Assembly: GCA_016213105.1 (NCBI GenBank)
Contig: JACRBN010000016.1
Location: 124,001 to 188,000, forward strand
From: Chloroflexota bacterium
GTDB lineage: Bacteria > Chloroflexota > Anaerolineae > Anaerolineales > Villigracilaceae
DNA length: 64,000 nucleotides
Direction: 5' to 3'
Program-made: the position numbers and the translations under genes
Shown: positions 44,248 through 52,770 of the stretch, piece after piece
Numbering within the stretch: the first letter of the stretch is position 1
Layout: every line of letters starts with the position of its first letter
The notes under the pieces: model-generated
The model's input: the letters and a program-made list of their open reading frames with translations, nothing else
Told to the model about the DNA's origin: nothing
Database searches by the model: none

Positions 44248-46893
44248 CACGATCAGGTCGCCCGCCTTGAGTCCGCGTTTGACCACATCCTCGGTCAGCA
44301 CGGCGATGACGGAGTTGCCCGTGGCCAGCACCGCCGCCCCGTTCTGCGGGTATTTCTCGCGGAATTTGTCGGCCAGCATGCGCAGCGTGTCCACGTTCGA
44401 GTCGGGGATTTCCACGGCCAGCACGTTTACGCCTTTGACGGTTTGAACGGTCGAAAGTCGCAGGTCGAAGGTCGCAAGAGCCTGCTGTGCGCGCAGGCTG
44501 GCAAGTTCTTTTTTGAGGTCAGAGATTTCATCCTGCAAAGATCCGACCTTCGCAGGCACTTCCTCGACGGAGGCTTTCAAGGCGAAGGCGGCCTGCTTGA
44601 GGGTCTTGAAACGCTTCGCGACCAGTTCATACGCGCCGCGGCCTGTGACCGCTTCGATGCGGCGAATGCCCGCCGCGGCGGAGCCTTCGCTAACGATCAG
44701 GAACGCGCCGATGTCGGAGGTACGGTCGAGGTGCGTGCCGCCGCACAACTCGTAGGAATATTTCTGCTCCCGCTCCACGGCCGCGGTGGGATGCACAACC
44801 GCCACGTCGGTGGGCGTGTCGAAGCCCACAGGCGAGATCGTGACCGTGCGCACCGTCTCGCCATATTTTTCACCGAAGAGCGCCATCGCGCCCTCGGCAA
44901 TCGCGTCCTCGCGCGCCTTGAGGTGCGGGAAGACTTCCATGTCGGCGGCCACCGCCTCGTTGACAATGCGCTCGACCTGCTCGACCTGTTCGGGGGTCAT
45001 CGCATCGGGATGGGTGAAGTCGAAGCGCAGATGGGTGGGCGCGACCAGCGAGCCTGCCTGGCGGGCGTGATGACCGAGCACCTGGTGCAGCGCGGCGTGC
45101 AGCAAATGGGTGGCGGTGTGGTTGCGCATGATGTCGTGACGGCGCACCGAGTCCACTTCGGCAATGGCGCGGTCACCCACTTTGGGTCGCCCGGAGATGA
45201 CCGTGCCGATGTGAACGATGACGCCCGCCGAAGCGCGGCGCGTATCCGCAACTTCGATCTCCCAGCCTTCGCCGCGGATGAAGCCCATGTCATTGACCTG
45301 GCCGCCCGACTCGATGTAGAAACCCGTCTTGGGCAGGATGACTTCGACCTGGTCGTCCAGCGACGCGGACTCCACCACCTCGCCGCCCGCCAGGATCAGC
45401 GCCAGCACCTCGCCCTCGACCCTGGGGCTGGTGTACGGATCGTATTCGACGCCGTGATCGCCCAACTTCTTATTCTTCTGCAGCTCCTTCAGGATGCCCG
45501 CGAAGAACTCCGCATCCTCGCCGCCAAGTTTGCCCATCGCCTTGCCGCCGCCCGAGGCTTTGCTGTGCTGCGCCTTGGCCGCGTTGAAGCCTGTTTCGTC
45601 AATATCCAGGCCCTGCTCGCGGGCGATGTCACGGGAGATCTCAAAGGGCAGGCCGTAGGTGGCGTACAGGTCGAAGGCCTTGTGGCCGTCGAGGGTCGTG
45701 GAATTTGACGCGCGGAGTTCAGAGAGCAGATTCTCCAGATGCGCGGTACCCGCCTCGACGGTGCGCGCGAAGCGTTTTTCCTCACGGGTCAGGTTGTCCA
45801 GGATGGTACCCTTGTTCTTTTCCAGCTCGGGATAGAAACCACCGTATTCCTGGATGACGGCCTCGGCCACCCTGGCAAGGAAGGGTTCGCGCAGGCCGAT
45901 CTTGGTGCCGAAGCGCGCCGCGCGGCGGATGATCATGCGGGTGACGTAGTTGCGTCCGCCATTGCCGGGCACCACGCCATCGGCGATCAGAAAAGCCGCG
46001 GAGCGGGCGTGGTCGCAGATTACGCGGTAAGGCGTGAAATTGGACAGCATCTGCTCCTCGCTGTGATGCGTGAGCGAGCGCAGGACTTCCAGCGAGCCGG
46101 TGAACAGGTCGGTCTTGTAGTTCGAGTCGACGCCTTGCAGCACCGAGACGATGCGTTCGAAGCCCATGCCCGTGTCGACATGCTTGGCGGGCAGCGGTTC
46201 GAGACGGCCGTCTTCGAAGAGGTTGTATTGGATGAAAACGTTGTTCCACAGTTCGAGGAAGCGGGTGCATTCGCCGTTGACGCCGCATTTGTGCGGAGTC
46301 CCGCGCAGGTTATCGCGTTCCTCGCCCAGGTCCATGTGGATCTCGGAGCACGGGCCGCAGGGACCGAACTCCGCCATTTGCCAAAAGTTCTCCTTGCGCC
46401 CGAAGTACAGCACATGCGAGGGGTCGAAGCCGGGCTGTTCCTTCCAGATATCGGCGGCTTCGTCGTCGCGCGGAACGTTGCCCTTGTCATCTTCGAAGCA
46501 GGTGGCGTAGAGCTTGTCCTTGGGCAGACCCCACACCTCGGTCAGCAATTGCCAGGACCAGGCGATGGCTTCCTTTTTGTAGTAATCACCGAACGACCAG
46601 TTGCCGAGCATTTCGAAGAAGGTGTGATGCGTGTCGTCGCGGCCCACGTCTTCGAGGTCGTTGTGCTTGCCCGCCACGCGCATGCACTTCTGCGAGTCGA
46701 CGGCGCGCTTGTAGGGTTTGACATCCGTACCGATGAAGACATCCTTGAACTGCACCATGCCCGAGTTGGTAAAGAGCAGGGTGGCATCGCCGCCCGGGAC
46801 GAGCGACATGGACGGCACGGCGGTGTGCCCGTGTTCCACGAAGAAATCGATGAAGTCCTGGCGGATCTGGTTGCCGGTCAGTTTTTTGCTCAT
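44134..46893 (-). CDS. alaS: Alanyl-tRNA synthetase
   Basis: A 919-residue class II synthetase. Motif blocks in order: FTNSGMVQFKDVFIG and HTFFEMLGNWSFGDYYKKEA (catalytic core), HTATHLLHAAL (editing-site HxxxH), CGGTHLDRTSDIG (editing CxxxH), a coiled coil, and the C-terminal C-Ala domain ending GIGGKGGGRPNLAQGSL. An in-frame 14-bp repeat pair (44449-44476) inserts TFDLRLST before the C-Ala domain. The last 20 residues come from the inserted element, not the host. An Ala-rich leader peptide and terminator upstream suggest attenuation. Confidence 0.97.
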   Translation of the reverse strand: MSKKLTGNQIRQDFIDFFVEHGHTAVPSMSLVPGGDATLLFTNSGMVQFKDVFIGTDVKPYKRAVDSQKCMRVAGKHNDLEDVGRDDTHHTFFEMLGNWSFGDYYKKEAIAWSWQLLTEVWGLPKDKLYATCFEDDKGNVPRDDEAADIWKEQPGFDPSHVLYFGRKENFWQMAEFGPCGPCSEIHMDLGEERDNLRGTPHKCGVNGECTRFLELWNNVFIQYNLFEDGRLEPLPAKHVDTGMGFERIVSVLQGVDSNYKTDLFTGSLEVLRSLTHHSEEQMLSNFTPYRVICDHARSAAFLIADGVVPGNGGRNYVTRMIIRRAARFGTKIGLREPFLARVAEAVIQEYGGFYPELEKNKGTILDNLTREEKRFARTVEAGTAHLENLLSELRASNSTTLDGHKAFDLYATYGLPFEISRDIAREQGLDIDETGFNAAKAQHSKASGGGKAMGKLGGEDAEFFAGILKELQKNKKLGDHGVEYDPYTSPRVEGEVLALILAGGEVVESASLDDQVEVILPKTGFYIESGGQVNDMGFIRGEGWEIEVADTRRASAGVIVHIGTVISGRPKVGDRAIAEVDSVRRHDIMRNHTATHLLHAALHQVLGHHARQAGSLVAPTHLRFDFTHPDAMTPEQVEQVERIVNEAVAADMEVFPHLKAREDAIAEGAMALFGEKYGETVRTVTISPVGFDTPTDVAVVHPTAAVEREQKYSYELCGGTHLDRTSDIGAFLIVSEGSAAAGIRRIEAVTGRGAYELVAKRFKTLKQAAFALKASVEEVPAKVGSLQDEISDLKKELASLRAQQALATFDLRLSTVQTVKGVNVLAVEIPDSNVDTLRMLADKFREKYPQNGAAVLATGNSVIAVLTEDVVKRGLKAGDLIVGIGGKGGGRPNLAQGSLTGDVKESLGKLPKVLEEKLK
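44449..44476 (-). repeat. In-frame 14-bp repeat pair in alaS
   Basis: GGTCGAAAGTCGCA followed by GGTCGAAGGTCGCA (plus-strand letters). On the coding strand it encodes TFDLRLST-like residues between the editing/coiled-coil region and the C-Ala domain. It uses the same heptamer as the recJ tracts. Confidence 0.72.
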
Positions 46894-46928
46894 GCGAAAC
46901 GCTCCGAAAATTTGATGATGACTGGCGA

Positions 46929-46934
46929 ATTATA
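46929..46934 (-). promoter_or_regulatory. Possible internal -10 element upstream of alaS
   Basis: TATAAT on the minus strand, 35 nt before the alaS ATG and downstream of the attenuator. TTGCCA lies 14 nt further upstream, a short spacer. It could give basal expression that escapes attenuation. Confidence 0.35.
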
Positions 46935-46963
46935 CCAAGTGATGAATTTGGCAACGCCAGTGA

Positions 46964-46996
46964 ATAAAAAATCCCGAACCTGTCGGGGTTCGGGAC
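46964..46996 (-). terminator. Attenuator hairpin of alaS
   Basis: Arms TCCCGAACC (on the plus strand 46972-46980) and GGTTCGGGA (46987-46995) with a 6-nt loop, followed on the minus strand by a T-run (TTTTTTATT). It lies between the leader peptide stop and the alaS start, so it must be read through for alaS to be made from the upstream promoter. Confidence 0.85.
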
Positions 46997-47015
46997 TGGG
47001 TGGATGAATTCAGTC

Positions 47016-47096
47016 TCAAGCCGTGGCAGGTTCCCATAACGCGTGCGTAGCAGCGGCGGCTTGAGCGGCAGCGGAGGGCTTGAAGGTTTGTTCCAT
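47016..47096 (-). CDS. Ala-rich leader peptide of alaS
   Basis: A 26-residue frame starting MEQTFKPSAAAQAAAATHA and ending in LWEPATA. Ten of 26 residues are Ala, with runs of three and four. It begins 7 nt after a perfect TATAAT, so it would be translated from a leaderless mRNA. Downstream come an inverted repeat partner and an intrinsic terminator before alaS. The 9-bp arms CTCAAGCCG and its complement (plus-strand 47015-47023 and 47057-47065) fold the leader around the Ala codons. This is the architecture of ribosome-mediated attenuation: ribosomes stalling on Ala codons when Ala-tRNA is scarce would favour read-through. Confidence 0.72.
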   Translation of the reverse strand: MEQTFKPSAAAQAAAATHALWEPATA

Positions 47097-47103
47097 GCAC
47101 GGC

Positions 47104-47109
47104 ATTATA
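47104..47109 (-). promoter_or_regulatory. -10 element of the alaS leader promoter
   Basis: Perfect TATAAT on the minus strand ending 7 nt before the leader ATG at 47096. No good -35 is visible. Confidence 0.65.
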
Positions 47110-47173
47110 CCGCATGTGTTTGACGGACAGGGAGGGAAAGCCAAAAATCCCCTTGCGCCTGCCCGGTCAACGC

Positions 47174-47449
47174 TCAGGTTACATGCGGCATGGGCGCTGC
47201 TTCGACGATGCGGTAGACCAGGTCATGCACGTGGACGGGTTCGATGACCTTGATCGCCACGTCATCGCCGGGCTTGACCCACAGCATGGTATGGTGTTCC
47301 ACCTCCATCGAACCGACGCGCTGGGTGAAGTCGGTCGAATGTCCGCAGATGTGGATGCGGTCGCCGAGTTTCAGGCTTTCATCCAGGGTCAGGACCGCCA
47401 CACAGAGGTGGCTGTAGAAATGTTTGACCTTGCCAATTTGCACTTCCAT
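47174..47449 (-). CDS. Small EF-Tu domain-2-like protein
   Basis: A 91-residue beta-barrel protein of the translation-factor domain-2 type: IGKVKHFYSHLCVAVLTLDE, LKLGDRIHICGHSTDF, then VGSMEVEHHTM and VKPGDDVAIKVIEPV. There is no GTPase domain. Such stand-alone proteins are widespread but uncharacterised. Its ribosome site lies in the last codons of the universal stress protein gene (4-nt gap between stop and ATG), so they are co-translated. Confidence 0.8.
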   Translation of the reverse strand: MEVQIGKVKHFYSHLCVAVLTLDESLKLGDRIHICGHSTDFTQRVGSMEVEHHTMLWVKPGDDVAIKVIEPVHVHDLVYRIVEAAPMPHVT

Positions 47450-47453
47450 CAGG

Positions 47454-48344
47454 TTACTCCTTGTGCGGGGCCTTCACGATCAGCACCGAACAGCCCGAGT
47501 AATGCACCAGATTGCGTGAGACACTGCCCATCCACCAGCCCTTGAACCGGCTCAAGCCGCGAGAGCCCGCCACGATCAGATCGATTTGCTCCTCCTTGGC
47601 GTAGTCGAGGATTTCCGTGGCGGCGTCGCCCTGGCGCAGCTCGGGGATGGGATCCAGCCCGTGGCGCTGAAGCAGGTCACAGGTCCGCTTGAGCAGGGCC
47701 TGCCCTGCAACTCTGGCCCGCTTCAACTGGGCCGCGTGATCCTCCTCCGAAACAATCGGGACGTAGATCGGCTGCCAGTTGGAGGACAGCACCTCCATGG
47801 CCACGGCCTGGCGTTCAGGCGGCAGGACGTGCATCACACGCAGGTCGACTTCCGCGGGCAGCGGGAACCTGCCGAGGTAGCGGACGGCGGCCTGGCTGGT
47901 GGGCGAGCCATCAGTCACAAGCAGGATGCGCTTGAGGCCATGATACGGCGCGCGCACGACCAGCACGGGACAGCAGGCATACTCCACCACCTGCTGGGAC
48001 ACCCCCCCAAGCAGGATGCCCAGGGTGGAGCGCAGGCCCTTCGCGCCCATCAAGATCAGGTCGGGTTTGGACTCGCGGGCCATCTCGATGATCTTCTCGG
48101 CAGGATGACCCAGCAACACCTGGGACCTGGCGGGAATGCCCCTGTCCAATAGTTTCCGCCGCGTGGTTTCGAGCGCGCGCTCGATCATCGGCAGCAGGTC
48201 GATCTGGGTTGGGGTGAAGACGCGCAACACGGAAACGCGTGTTTGGGGTGGCAGGGTAAGCTCCCCCAACAGTTCAATGGCGGCCTGGGCATGTTGTGAA
48301 CCGTCGTCAGCCATCAGAATGGACAGTCGCTTTCTTGCAGACAT
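47454..48344 (-). CDS. Universal stress protein, tandem UspA domains
   Basis: A 296-residue protein of two Usp domains. Each carries the nucleotide-binding signature G-x2-G-x9-G-(S/T)-like: GAKGLRSTLGILLGG with CPVLVV, and GSRGLSRFKGWWMGS with CSVLIV. It probably binds ATP and acts in stress tolerance. AAAGGAGG precedes the ATG. It is the first gene of a two-gene unit with the EF-Tu-domain-2-like protein. Confidence 0.93.
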   Translation of the reverse strand: MSARKRLSILMADDGSQHAQAAIELLGELTLPPQTRVSVLRVFTPTQIDLLPMIERALETTRRKLLDRGIPARSQVLLGHPAEKIIEMARESKPDLILMGAKGLRSTLGILLGGVSQQVVEYACCPVLVVRAPYHGLKRILLVTDGSPTSQAAVRYLGRFPLPAEVDLRVMHVLPPERQAVAMEVLSSNWQPIYVPIVSEEDHAAQLKRARVAGQALLKRTCDLLQRHGLDPIPELRQGDAATEILDYAKEEQIDLIVAGSRGLSRFKGWWMGSVSRNLVHYSGCSVLIVKAPHKE

Positions 48345-48440
48345 AGCAACCTCCTTTACAAGCCGACACTTCGTTACATCTCCCCACCTCTACTGTAGCA
48401 CGAATCGACCCCAGATTTCCAGTCCCCTGAGAAAAAAACG

Positions 48441-48477
48441 GGATTGCTTCGCCGCCAGGAACGCGGCTCGCAATGAC
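48441..48477. repeat. Dispersed repeat of the ATTGCTTCG type (copy 2)
   Basis: GGATTGCTTCGCCGCC followed by GCGGCTCGCAATGAC, a short form of the repeat at 13825-13868. It lies in the divergent gap between the stress-protein gene and the hemolysin III gene, directly upstream of the latter's -10. Confidence 0.6.
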
Positions 48478-48488
48478 GGAGAATACGA

Positions 48489-48494
48489 TATACT
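48489..48494 (+). promoter_or_regulatory. -10 element of a leaderless promoter (hemolysin III gene)
   Basis: TATACT ends 7 nt before the ATG at 48502; no ribosome site. Confidence 0.55.
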
Positions 48495-48501
48495 CGCGCC
48501 C

Positions 48502-49194
48502 ATGAGCAAACCCGCACTCGACCCCATGATCTCCTCGCACGACAGCAATGAGTATTTCAACTCCATCAGCCACCTGATCGGGGCGATCCTGTCCATCTCC
48601 GCACTGGCAGTATTGGTGACGCTGGCCGCGCTGGCGGGCAAACCCGTCCACGTGGTGGGATTTGCCATCTACGGCGCCAGCCTGTTCCTGTCCTTTTTGT
48701 TTAGCTGCCTGCTGCACTTCTTCCTGCTCTTCGGGAAATACAAGCGCGTCTTTGGCATTCTCGACCATGACGCCATCTACATCCTCATCGCCGGGACATA
48801 CACCCCGTTCTGCCTGACGGTCTTCGGCGGCGCGACGGGCTGGCTGTTGTTCGGCGTCATCTGGAGCCTGGCGGTTCTCTTCATCACGCTCAAGTCCATT
48901 TTCTTCACGAAGATCACGGTCTGGATGTCGAATGTCAGTTTCCTGCTGATGGGCTGGCTAGTCATTTTTCTGATCGGCCCCGTCTACCAGCAGCTTGGGC
49001 TGGGCGCCATCCTGTGGCTGCTGGCGGGCGGCCTCTCGTACACGGTCGGCGCGATCATCTTCGCCATCGGCAAGCCCAATCCCTTCCCACCCTATTTCGG
49101 CAACCACGAGATCTGGCATATCTGTGTGCTGGCGGGCAACGCCATCTTTTTCGTGGTCATGCTGACCTACGTCCTGCCCTATCCCACCCTATGA
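48502..49194 (+). CDS. Hemolysin III / PAQR family membrane protein
   Basis: A 230-residue protein with seven membrane segments. Family residues are in place: NSISHLIGAIL near the N-terminus, SCLLHFF and LDHDAIYILIAGTYTPF in the middle, and HEIWHICVLAGN near the C-terminus; the Ser, Asp and His residues form the zinc site in PAQR relatives. The function in bacteria is uncertain and need not be haemolysis. The start at 48502 is supported by a -10 box 7 nt upstream. It overlaps the next gene as ATGA. Confidence 0.92.
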   Translation: MSKPALDPMISSHDSNEYFNSISHLIGAILSISALAVLVTLAALAGKPVHVVGFAIYGASLFLSFLFSCLLHFFLLFGKYKRVFGILDHDAIYILIAGTYTPFCLTVFGGATGWLLFGVIWSLAVLFITLKSIFFTKITVWMSNVSFLLMGWLVIFLIGPVYQQLGLGAILWLLAGGLSYTVGAIIFAIGKPNPFPPYFGNHEIWHICVLAGNAIFFVVMLTYVLPYPTL

Positions 49195-49640
49195 ACACAT
49201 GGCTGCGCCTCCCAGGGAACTTGATGCAGGGACATCGCGTCGCGTCGGGGCCGTCCGCGGCTTATCCGTACAGCTCGCTCGAAAAGCAGAAGCCCTTCTT
49301 CCAGGCGCTCGGCCTGGACTTGTACGAGTATTTCAACGGCACGCTGAACATCTCCATCGCGCCTGCCGTCTTCGAGATGACACGTCCCGAACTCACCTTC
49401 CCGCTGGTCGAGTGGACCGACCTGCATCCGCCCGAGACCTTTTCCTTCTCACGCTGTCGGGTCTGGTTCATGGGAGAGGCGTACGAAGGCTGGGTCTACT
49501 ATCCGCACCCCGAGACCAAGAAGACCCATTTCCAAAACCCGTCGCTGGTTGAGGTGATTACCTACGAGATTCCAGGCATCCACTACGGCGACGCGCTGGA
49601 AGTGGAACTCAATCCTGAGGAGATCACGGTCACGGCATAA
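49191..49640 (+). CDS. Conserved hypothetical protein, possibly DUF120-like fold
   Basis: A 149-residue soluble protein. YPYSSLEKQKPFFQALGLDL followed by FNGTLNISIAP recalls the archaeal riboflavin-kinase (DUF120) pattern, and WTDLHPPETFSFSRCRVWF and YYPHPETKKTHFQNPS look like conserved blocks. The match is by eye only and I would not claim kinase activity. The ATG overlaps the hemolysin III stop by 4 nt. Confidence 0.5.
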   Translation: MNTWLRLPGNLMQGHRVASGPSAAYPYSSLEKQKPFFQALGLDLYEYFNGTLNISIAPAVFEMTRPELTFPLVEWTDLHPPETFSFSRCRVWFMGEAYEGWVYYPHPETKKTHFQNPSLVEVITYEIPGIHYGDALEVELNPEEITVTA

Positions 49641-49695
49641 GAAAAAAGTAGACAAGCCCCCACCTCTTTCCTCTTTCCTCTTTCATCCCCCACCC

Positions 49696-50919
49696 ATGCC
49701 CATCCTCCACCTCTTCTTCTTCGGCTTCACCCTCTGGCTCGGCGCATACCTGCTGGCGCGCGACTCGCAGAAAGCCACCGTCCGCTTGACGGGTTGGGGA
49801 CTGCTGGCCTATGCCCTGGCGCTGGCGATCCAGATCCTGTTCGGCCAGGCCATCCTACTCATCCTGCTGGCGCCTGCGCTGTTATGGATCGGCGCGGCGC
49901 TGCATCTTTTGCCCGAGGAAGACCGCCTGCGCCCCACCCTCATCCGCGCCTGGGGTCTGGCCGCGATTCCGCTGGCCATCCTGACCCTGCTCGACGCCTG
50001 GTTCGCCGCCTTGATCGTGCTGGGCCTCGTACTGTGCGCGGGGATGATCGCGCGCCTGGCTTCGCGTTCGCAATTCAAGAATACCTTCGCGCTGATGGCC
50101 GTCATCGCCCTGTTCGTCACGCTCAGCGCTGGACTGCTGGTCCTGCCGCTCGATTGGCTTCCGCTTTCGTGGGGCCTGTCCCTGCTGGGCTTCGACCTGG
50201 TTTTGCTCGGCGGCATCCTCCTCTTCTGGGACGCCTTCGACGAGGGCCAGGCCATCCGCGCGCATTTGCTGCGCTCGTTCGTATCCGCGTTTTACTATGC
50301 GGGCGCGCTGGCCCTGCTGGCGGGCTGGTTCGACGCCGACCCGACCCTGATCCTGCTGCTGTTCACCTTTGGAATCCTCACCCAGACCTTTTCGGACCCG
50401 CTTCAATCCATGCTGGATCGGCTGACCCTCTCGCGCCAGGTGAACGACGAGCGCCAGTCCCTGCGCCAGGCGGCGGATGCGCTGCCGCTGCTCTCCGCCC
50501 TGGAGCCTGCCACCGTGGACGAGGAGCAGTTCGCCCGTCTGACGCGGCGCGCGCTCTCGCACCTCGGGGACCTGCCCAAGCTGGCGGCCAATCCGCTCGT
50601 GAATTTGCCGTGCATCCAGGGGGAGAATCCGCTCGACCGCGCCCATGCCCTGAAAGCCCTGCTGGTGGGCAGCATCCAAAAACTCAAGCCGCAATCCGAC
50701 GCGAAATTCGGCGCCACCGACGAATGGCGCTACTACAACGCCCTGCATTTTCCCTACGTGCTGGGACTCAAACCCTACACCCGTCGCGCCGACTACGCCT
50801 CCCTGGACGAAGACTCGCGCGCCGCGCTGGAGTGGTTCCAGGTCAATGTCCCCGAACGGACTCTACATAACTGGCAGAACACCGCCGCAAAGATGATCGC
50901 CGAGGATCTGCGCGCATAA
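49696..50919 (+). CDS. Hypothetical polytopic membrane protein with cytoplasmic tail
   Basis: A 407-residue protein with about eight membrane segments in the first 240 residues and a soluble C-terminal region of about 165 residues (from DRLTLSRQVNDERQSLRQAA) that ends in WFQVNVPERTLHNWQ. No catalytic motif recognised. The 55-bp gap before it has a pyrimidine-rich tract and no ribosome site, so initiation is unclear. Confidence 0.6.
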   Translation: MPILHLFFFGFTLWLGAYLLARDSQKATVRLTGWGLLAYALALAIQILFGQAILLILLAPALLWIGAALHLLPEEDRLRPTLIRAWGLAAIPLAILTLLDAWFAALIVLGLVLCAGMIARLASRSQFKNTFALMAVIALFVTLSAGLLVLPLDWLPLSWGLSLLGFDLVLLGGILLFWDAFDEGQAIRAHLLRSFVSAFYYAGALALLAGWFDADPTLILLLFTFGILTQTFSDPLQSMLDRLTLSRQVNDERQSLRQAADALPLLSALEPATVDEEQFARLTRRALSHLGDLPKLAANPLVNLPCIQGENPLDRAHALKALLVGSIQKLKPQSDAKFGATDEWRYYNALHFPYVLGLKPYTRRADYASLDEDSRAALEWFQVNVPERTLHNWQNTAAKMIAEDLRA

Positions 50920-50996
50920 CTGGCAGCAGATGGCAGTCTTTTTCATGGATTTGGCAACCTGAAATTCCTACAATGGGGAAAAAAGGAGAATTTCAA

Positions 50997-51434
50997 ATGA
51001 AGACACAAAGCAATTTCAATTTCTGGCAGCGCTGGCTGATTGTCGTCAGCGCAGGTGTGATGCTGTACGGCATCAGCATGGTGCTGGCCCCCGACCTGCT
51101 TCGGCAGTTCCTCAGCCTGCTGGCCTTCGGCTCCCCGTCGACGATCTCCTCCTTCGGGACGGAGGCGGCGCATTACATCGCGCTCGCTCACGCCGTGATG
51201 GGCTCGGTCATGTTTGGCTGGGGCGCGACGATGATGTTCATCCTCTTCAGCCAGTTCCGCCCGGGGAACCGAACAGCCTGGCTGTCGATTGCCGTCCCGC
51301 TGGCCGCCTGGTTCATCCCCGACACCCTCTATTCCCTGTGGTCGGGCTTCTGGCAGAACACCGTGCTCAACCTGGTCTTTGCAATCCTGTTCGCCATTCC
51401 GCTGGCCGCCACGTTCCGCACGAAAGAAGAATGA
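50997..51434 (+). CDS. Small membrane protein, four membrane segments
   Basis: A 145-residue protein with four hydrophobic helices (about 12-32, 54-80, 88-108, 112-132) and no recognised motif. ATG 50997 has AAAAGGAG upstream. A related-looking small membrane protein follows with an ATGA overlap, so they may form a complex. Confidence 0.65.
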   Translation: MKTQSNFNFWQRWLIVVSAGVMLYGISMVLAPDLLRQFLSLLAFGSPSTISSFGTEAAHYIALAHAVMGSVMFGWGATMMFILFSQFRPGNRTAWLSIAVPLAAWFIPDTLYSLWSGFWQNTVLNLVFAILFAIPLAATFRTKEE

Positions 51435-51823
51435 ACATGAATATACAGACCCAGTCCGACAGGCTCGGTCGCATCCTGTTGGCCAACGCCGTGTTCTGCG
51501 GCACCAGCGGACTCATCTTCACCCTGGCCGCCCGACCGCTCTCGGCGTTTCTGGGTACCAGCCCACCTGTCATGAGCGTGCTCGGTGTGGACTTGCTGCT
51601 CTACGGCGCATGGGCAGGCTATACCGTCACCCGTCCCGTCCTCTCGCGCGGATTCACCCTCTTCGTCATTCTCGCAGACTCGGCCTGGGTGCTGTTCAGC
51701 ATCCTCCTGCTGATCCTCCCCATTTTCCACTTCGACGCAGACGCCAAATGGGCCATCGGCATCACCGCCATCGTGGTGGACATCTTCGCCACCCTCCAAT
51801 TCCTGGAGTGGCGCAGGATGTAG
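51431..51823 (+). CDS. Small membrane protein, four membrane segments
   Basis: A 130-residue protein with four hydrophobic helices. Its ATG overlaps the preceding stop (ATGA), giving translational coupling. An alternative in-frame ATG lies at 51437. No motif recognised; together with its neighbour it could be a two-component membrane unit. Confidence 0.6.
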   Translation: MNMNIQTQSDRLGRILLANAVFCGTSGLIFTLAARPLSAFLGTSPPVMSVLGVDLLLYGAWAGYTVTRPVLSRGFTLFVILADSAWVLFSILLLILPIFHFDADAKWAIGITAIVVDIFATLQFLEWRRM

Positions 51824-51895
51824 GATGATAAAATAGACATCGCAAGTCGGGTTTACTGAATTTTGCGATCTTGCGTTTATCGTCCTGGAGGAGTC

Positions 51896-52708
51896 ATGTT
51901 ATCGGTTGTTTCCCGTTTTCTCACCTACGCCTGTGCCTTGTTGTATGGGATTTTGGGCGCGCTTTTATTTCTGTTCCCAGCGCAACTCGCGCCCGCCTTC
52001 ACCTGGAAGGTAACCGCCTTCATGACCATCACCATCGGCGGCTGGTGCCTTGGGAATGCGTGGCTGGCTTACCTCACTGCCCGCCGTTGGCAGAGGAGAC
52101 TGGGGTACACGTCGCTGATCTATTTATGGCTGTTCGGCGTCGGCGAATTGATCGTTCTGTTCATCTTCCGCGACAAGTTAAAACTCGAACATCCCATTGC
52201 ATGGCTATACCTCATCACCCTGATCGTCAACACGCTGGCGGCCTTCATCGGAATTTTTGATTATCTTCGCCTGCGTCCATCCAATCCGTCGGGCGGGCCG
52301 ACCTTCACCAACGTTCAAAGCCTGCCCGCATTTGCATTTGTGCTGTTCGTGGGCCTGCTCGGCCTGTACGGATTGAGCGCACAAATCGGCGCGCCCGGCA
52401 CCAATGCGGGTATCTTTCCCGAGGTCATGTCCCTGTTCACCTTGCGTAGTTTTGGGGTCTTCTACCTGGCGCTTGCGCTGGCGGTTGTCCCCTACTTTTG
52501 GGATAGAAGCCTGAACTCCGTCCTGCATCATTCCCTGGCCACATACGGATTGATCGTCTTCATTACAGCCGCGGCCTTCATGTACATCCGCCTGTTCAAC
52601 TTCGCCGAACGCCCGGGCGGACTGGCCTACTTCGGCGCCTATCTTGTCGTGGGAATTCCATTGCTCTTTGTCTTCCGCAAATATGGCACGGGAGTCAACA
52701 GAACCTAA
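51896..52708 (+). CDS. Hypothetical polytopic membrane protein
   Basis: A 270-residue protein with about eight membrane segments arranged as two similar halves. ATG 51896 follows GGAGGAG. A terminator closes the gene. No catalytic or transport motif recognised. Confidence 0.65.
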   Translation: MLSVVSRFLTYACALLYGILGALLFLFPAQLAPAFTWKVTAFMTITIGGWCLGNAWLAYLTARRWQRRLGYTSLIYLWLFGVGELIVLFIFRDKLKLEHPIAWLYLITLIVNTLAAFIGIFDYLRLRPSNPSGGPTFTNVQSLPAFAFVLFVGLLGLYGLSAQIGAPGTNAGIFPEVMSLFTLRSFGVFYLALALAVVPYFWDRSLNSVLHHSLATYGLIVFITAAAFMYIRLFNFAERPGGLAYFGAYLVVGIPLLFVFRKYGTGVNRT

Positions 52709-52716
52709 CCTGGATC

Positions 52717-52752
52717 AAAGCCTCCGAGCATTATGCGGAGGCTTTTTTTATT
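52717..52752 (+). terminator. Terminator before recJ
   Basis: AAAGCCTCCG (52717-52726) pairs with CGGAGGCTTT (52736-52745), followed by TTTTATTTT. The recJ -10 box begins only 7 nt beyond the T-run. Confidence 0.9.
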
Positions 52753-52758
52753 TTCGAT

Positions 52759-52764
52759 TAAAAT
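52759..52764 (+). promoter_or_regulatory. -10 element of a leaderless promoter (recJ)
   Basis: TAAAAT ends 6 nt before the ATG at 52771; no ribosome site. Confidence 0.55.
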
Positions 52765-52770
52765 GAATTC

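Noticed and set aside
46894-47110. T-box riboswitch upstream of alaS
   Set aside because: The conserved T-box antiterminator sequence (AGGGUGG-x-ACCGCG) and Stem I features are not on the alaS strand; the Ala-rich leader peptide explains the terminator better.
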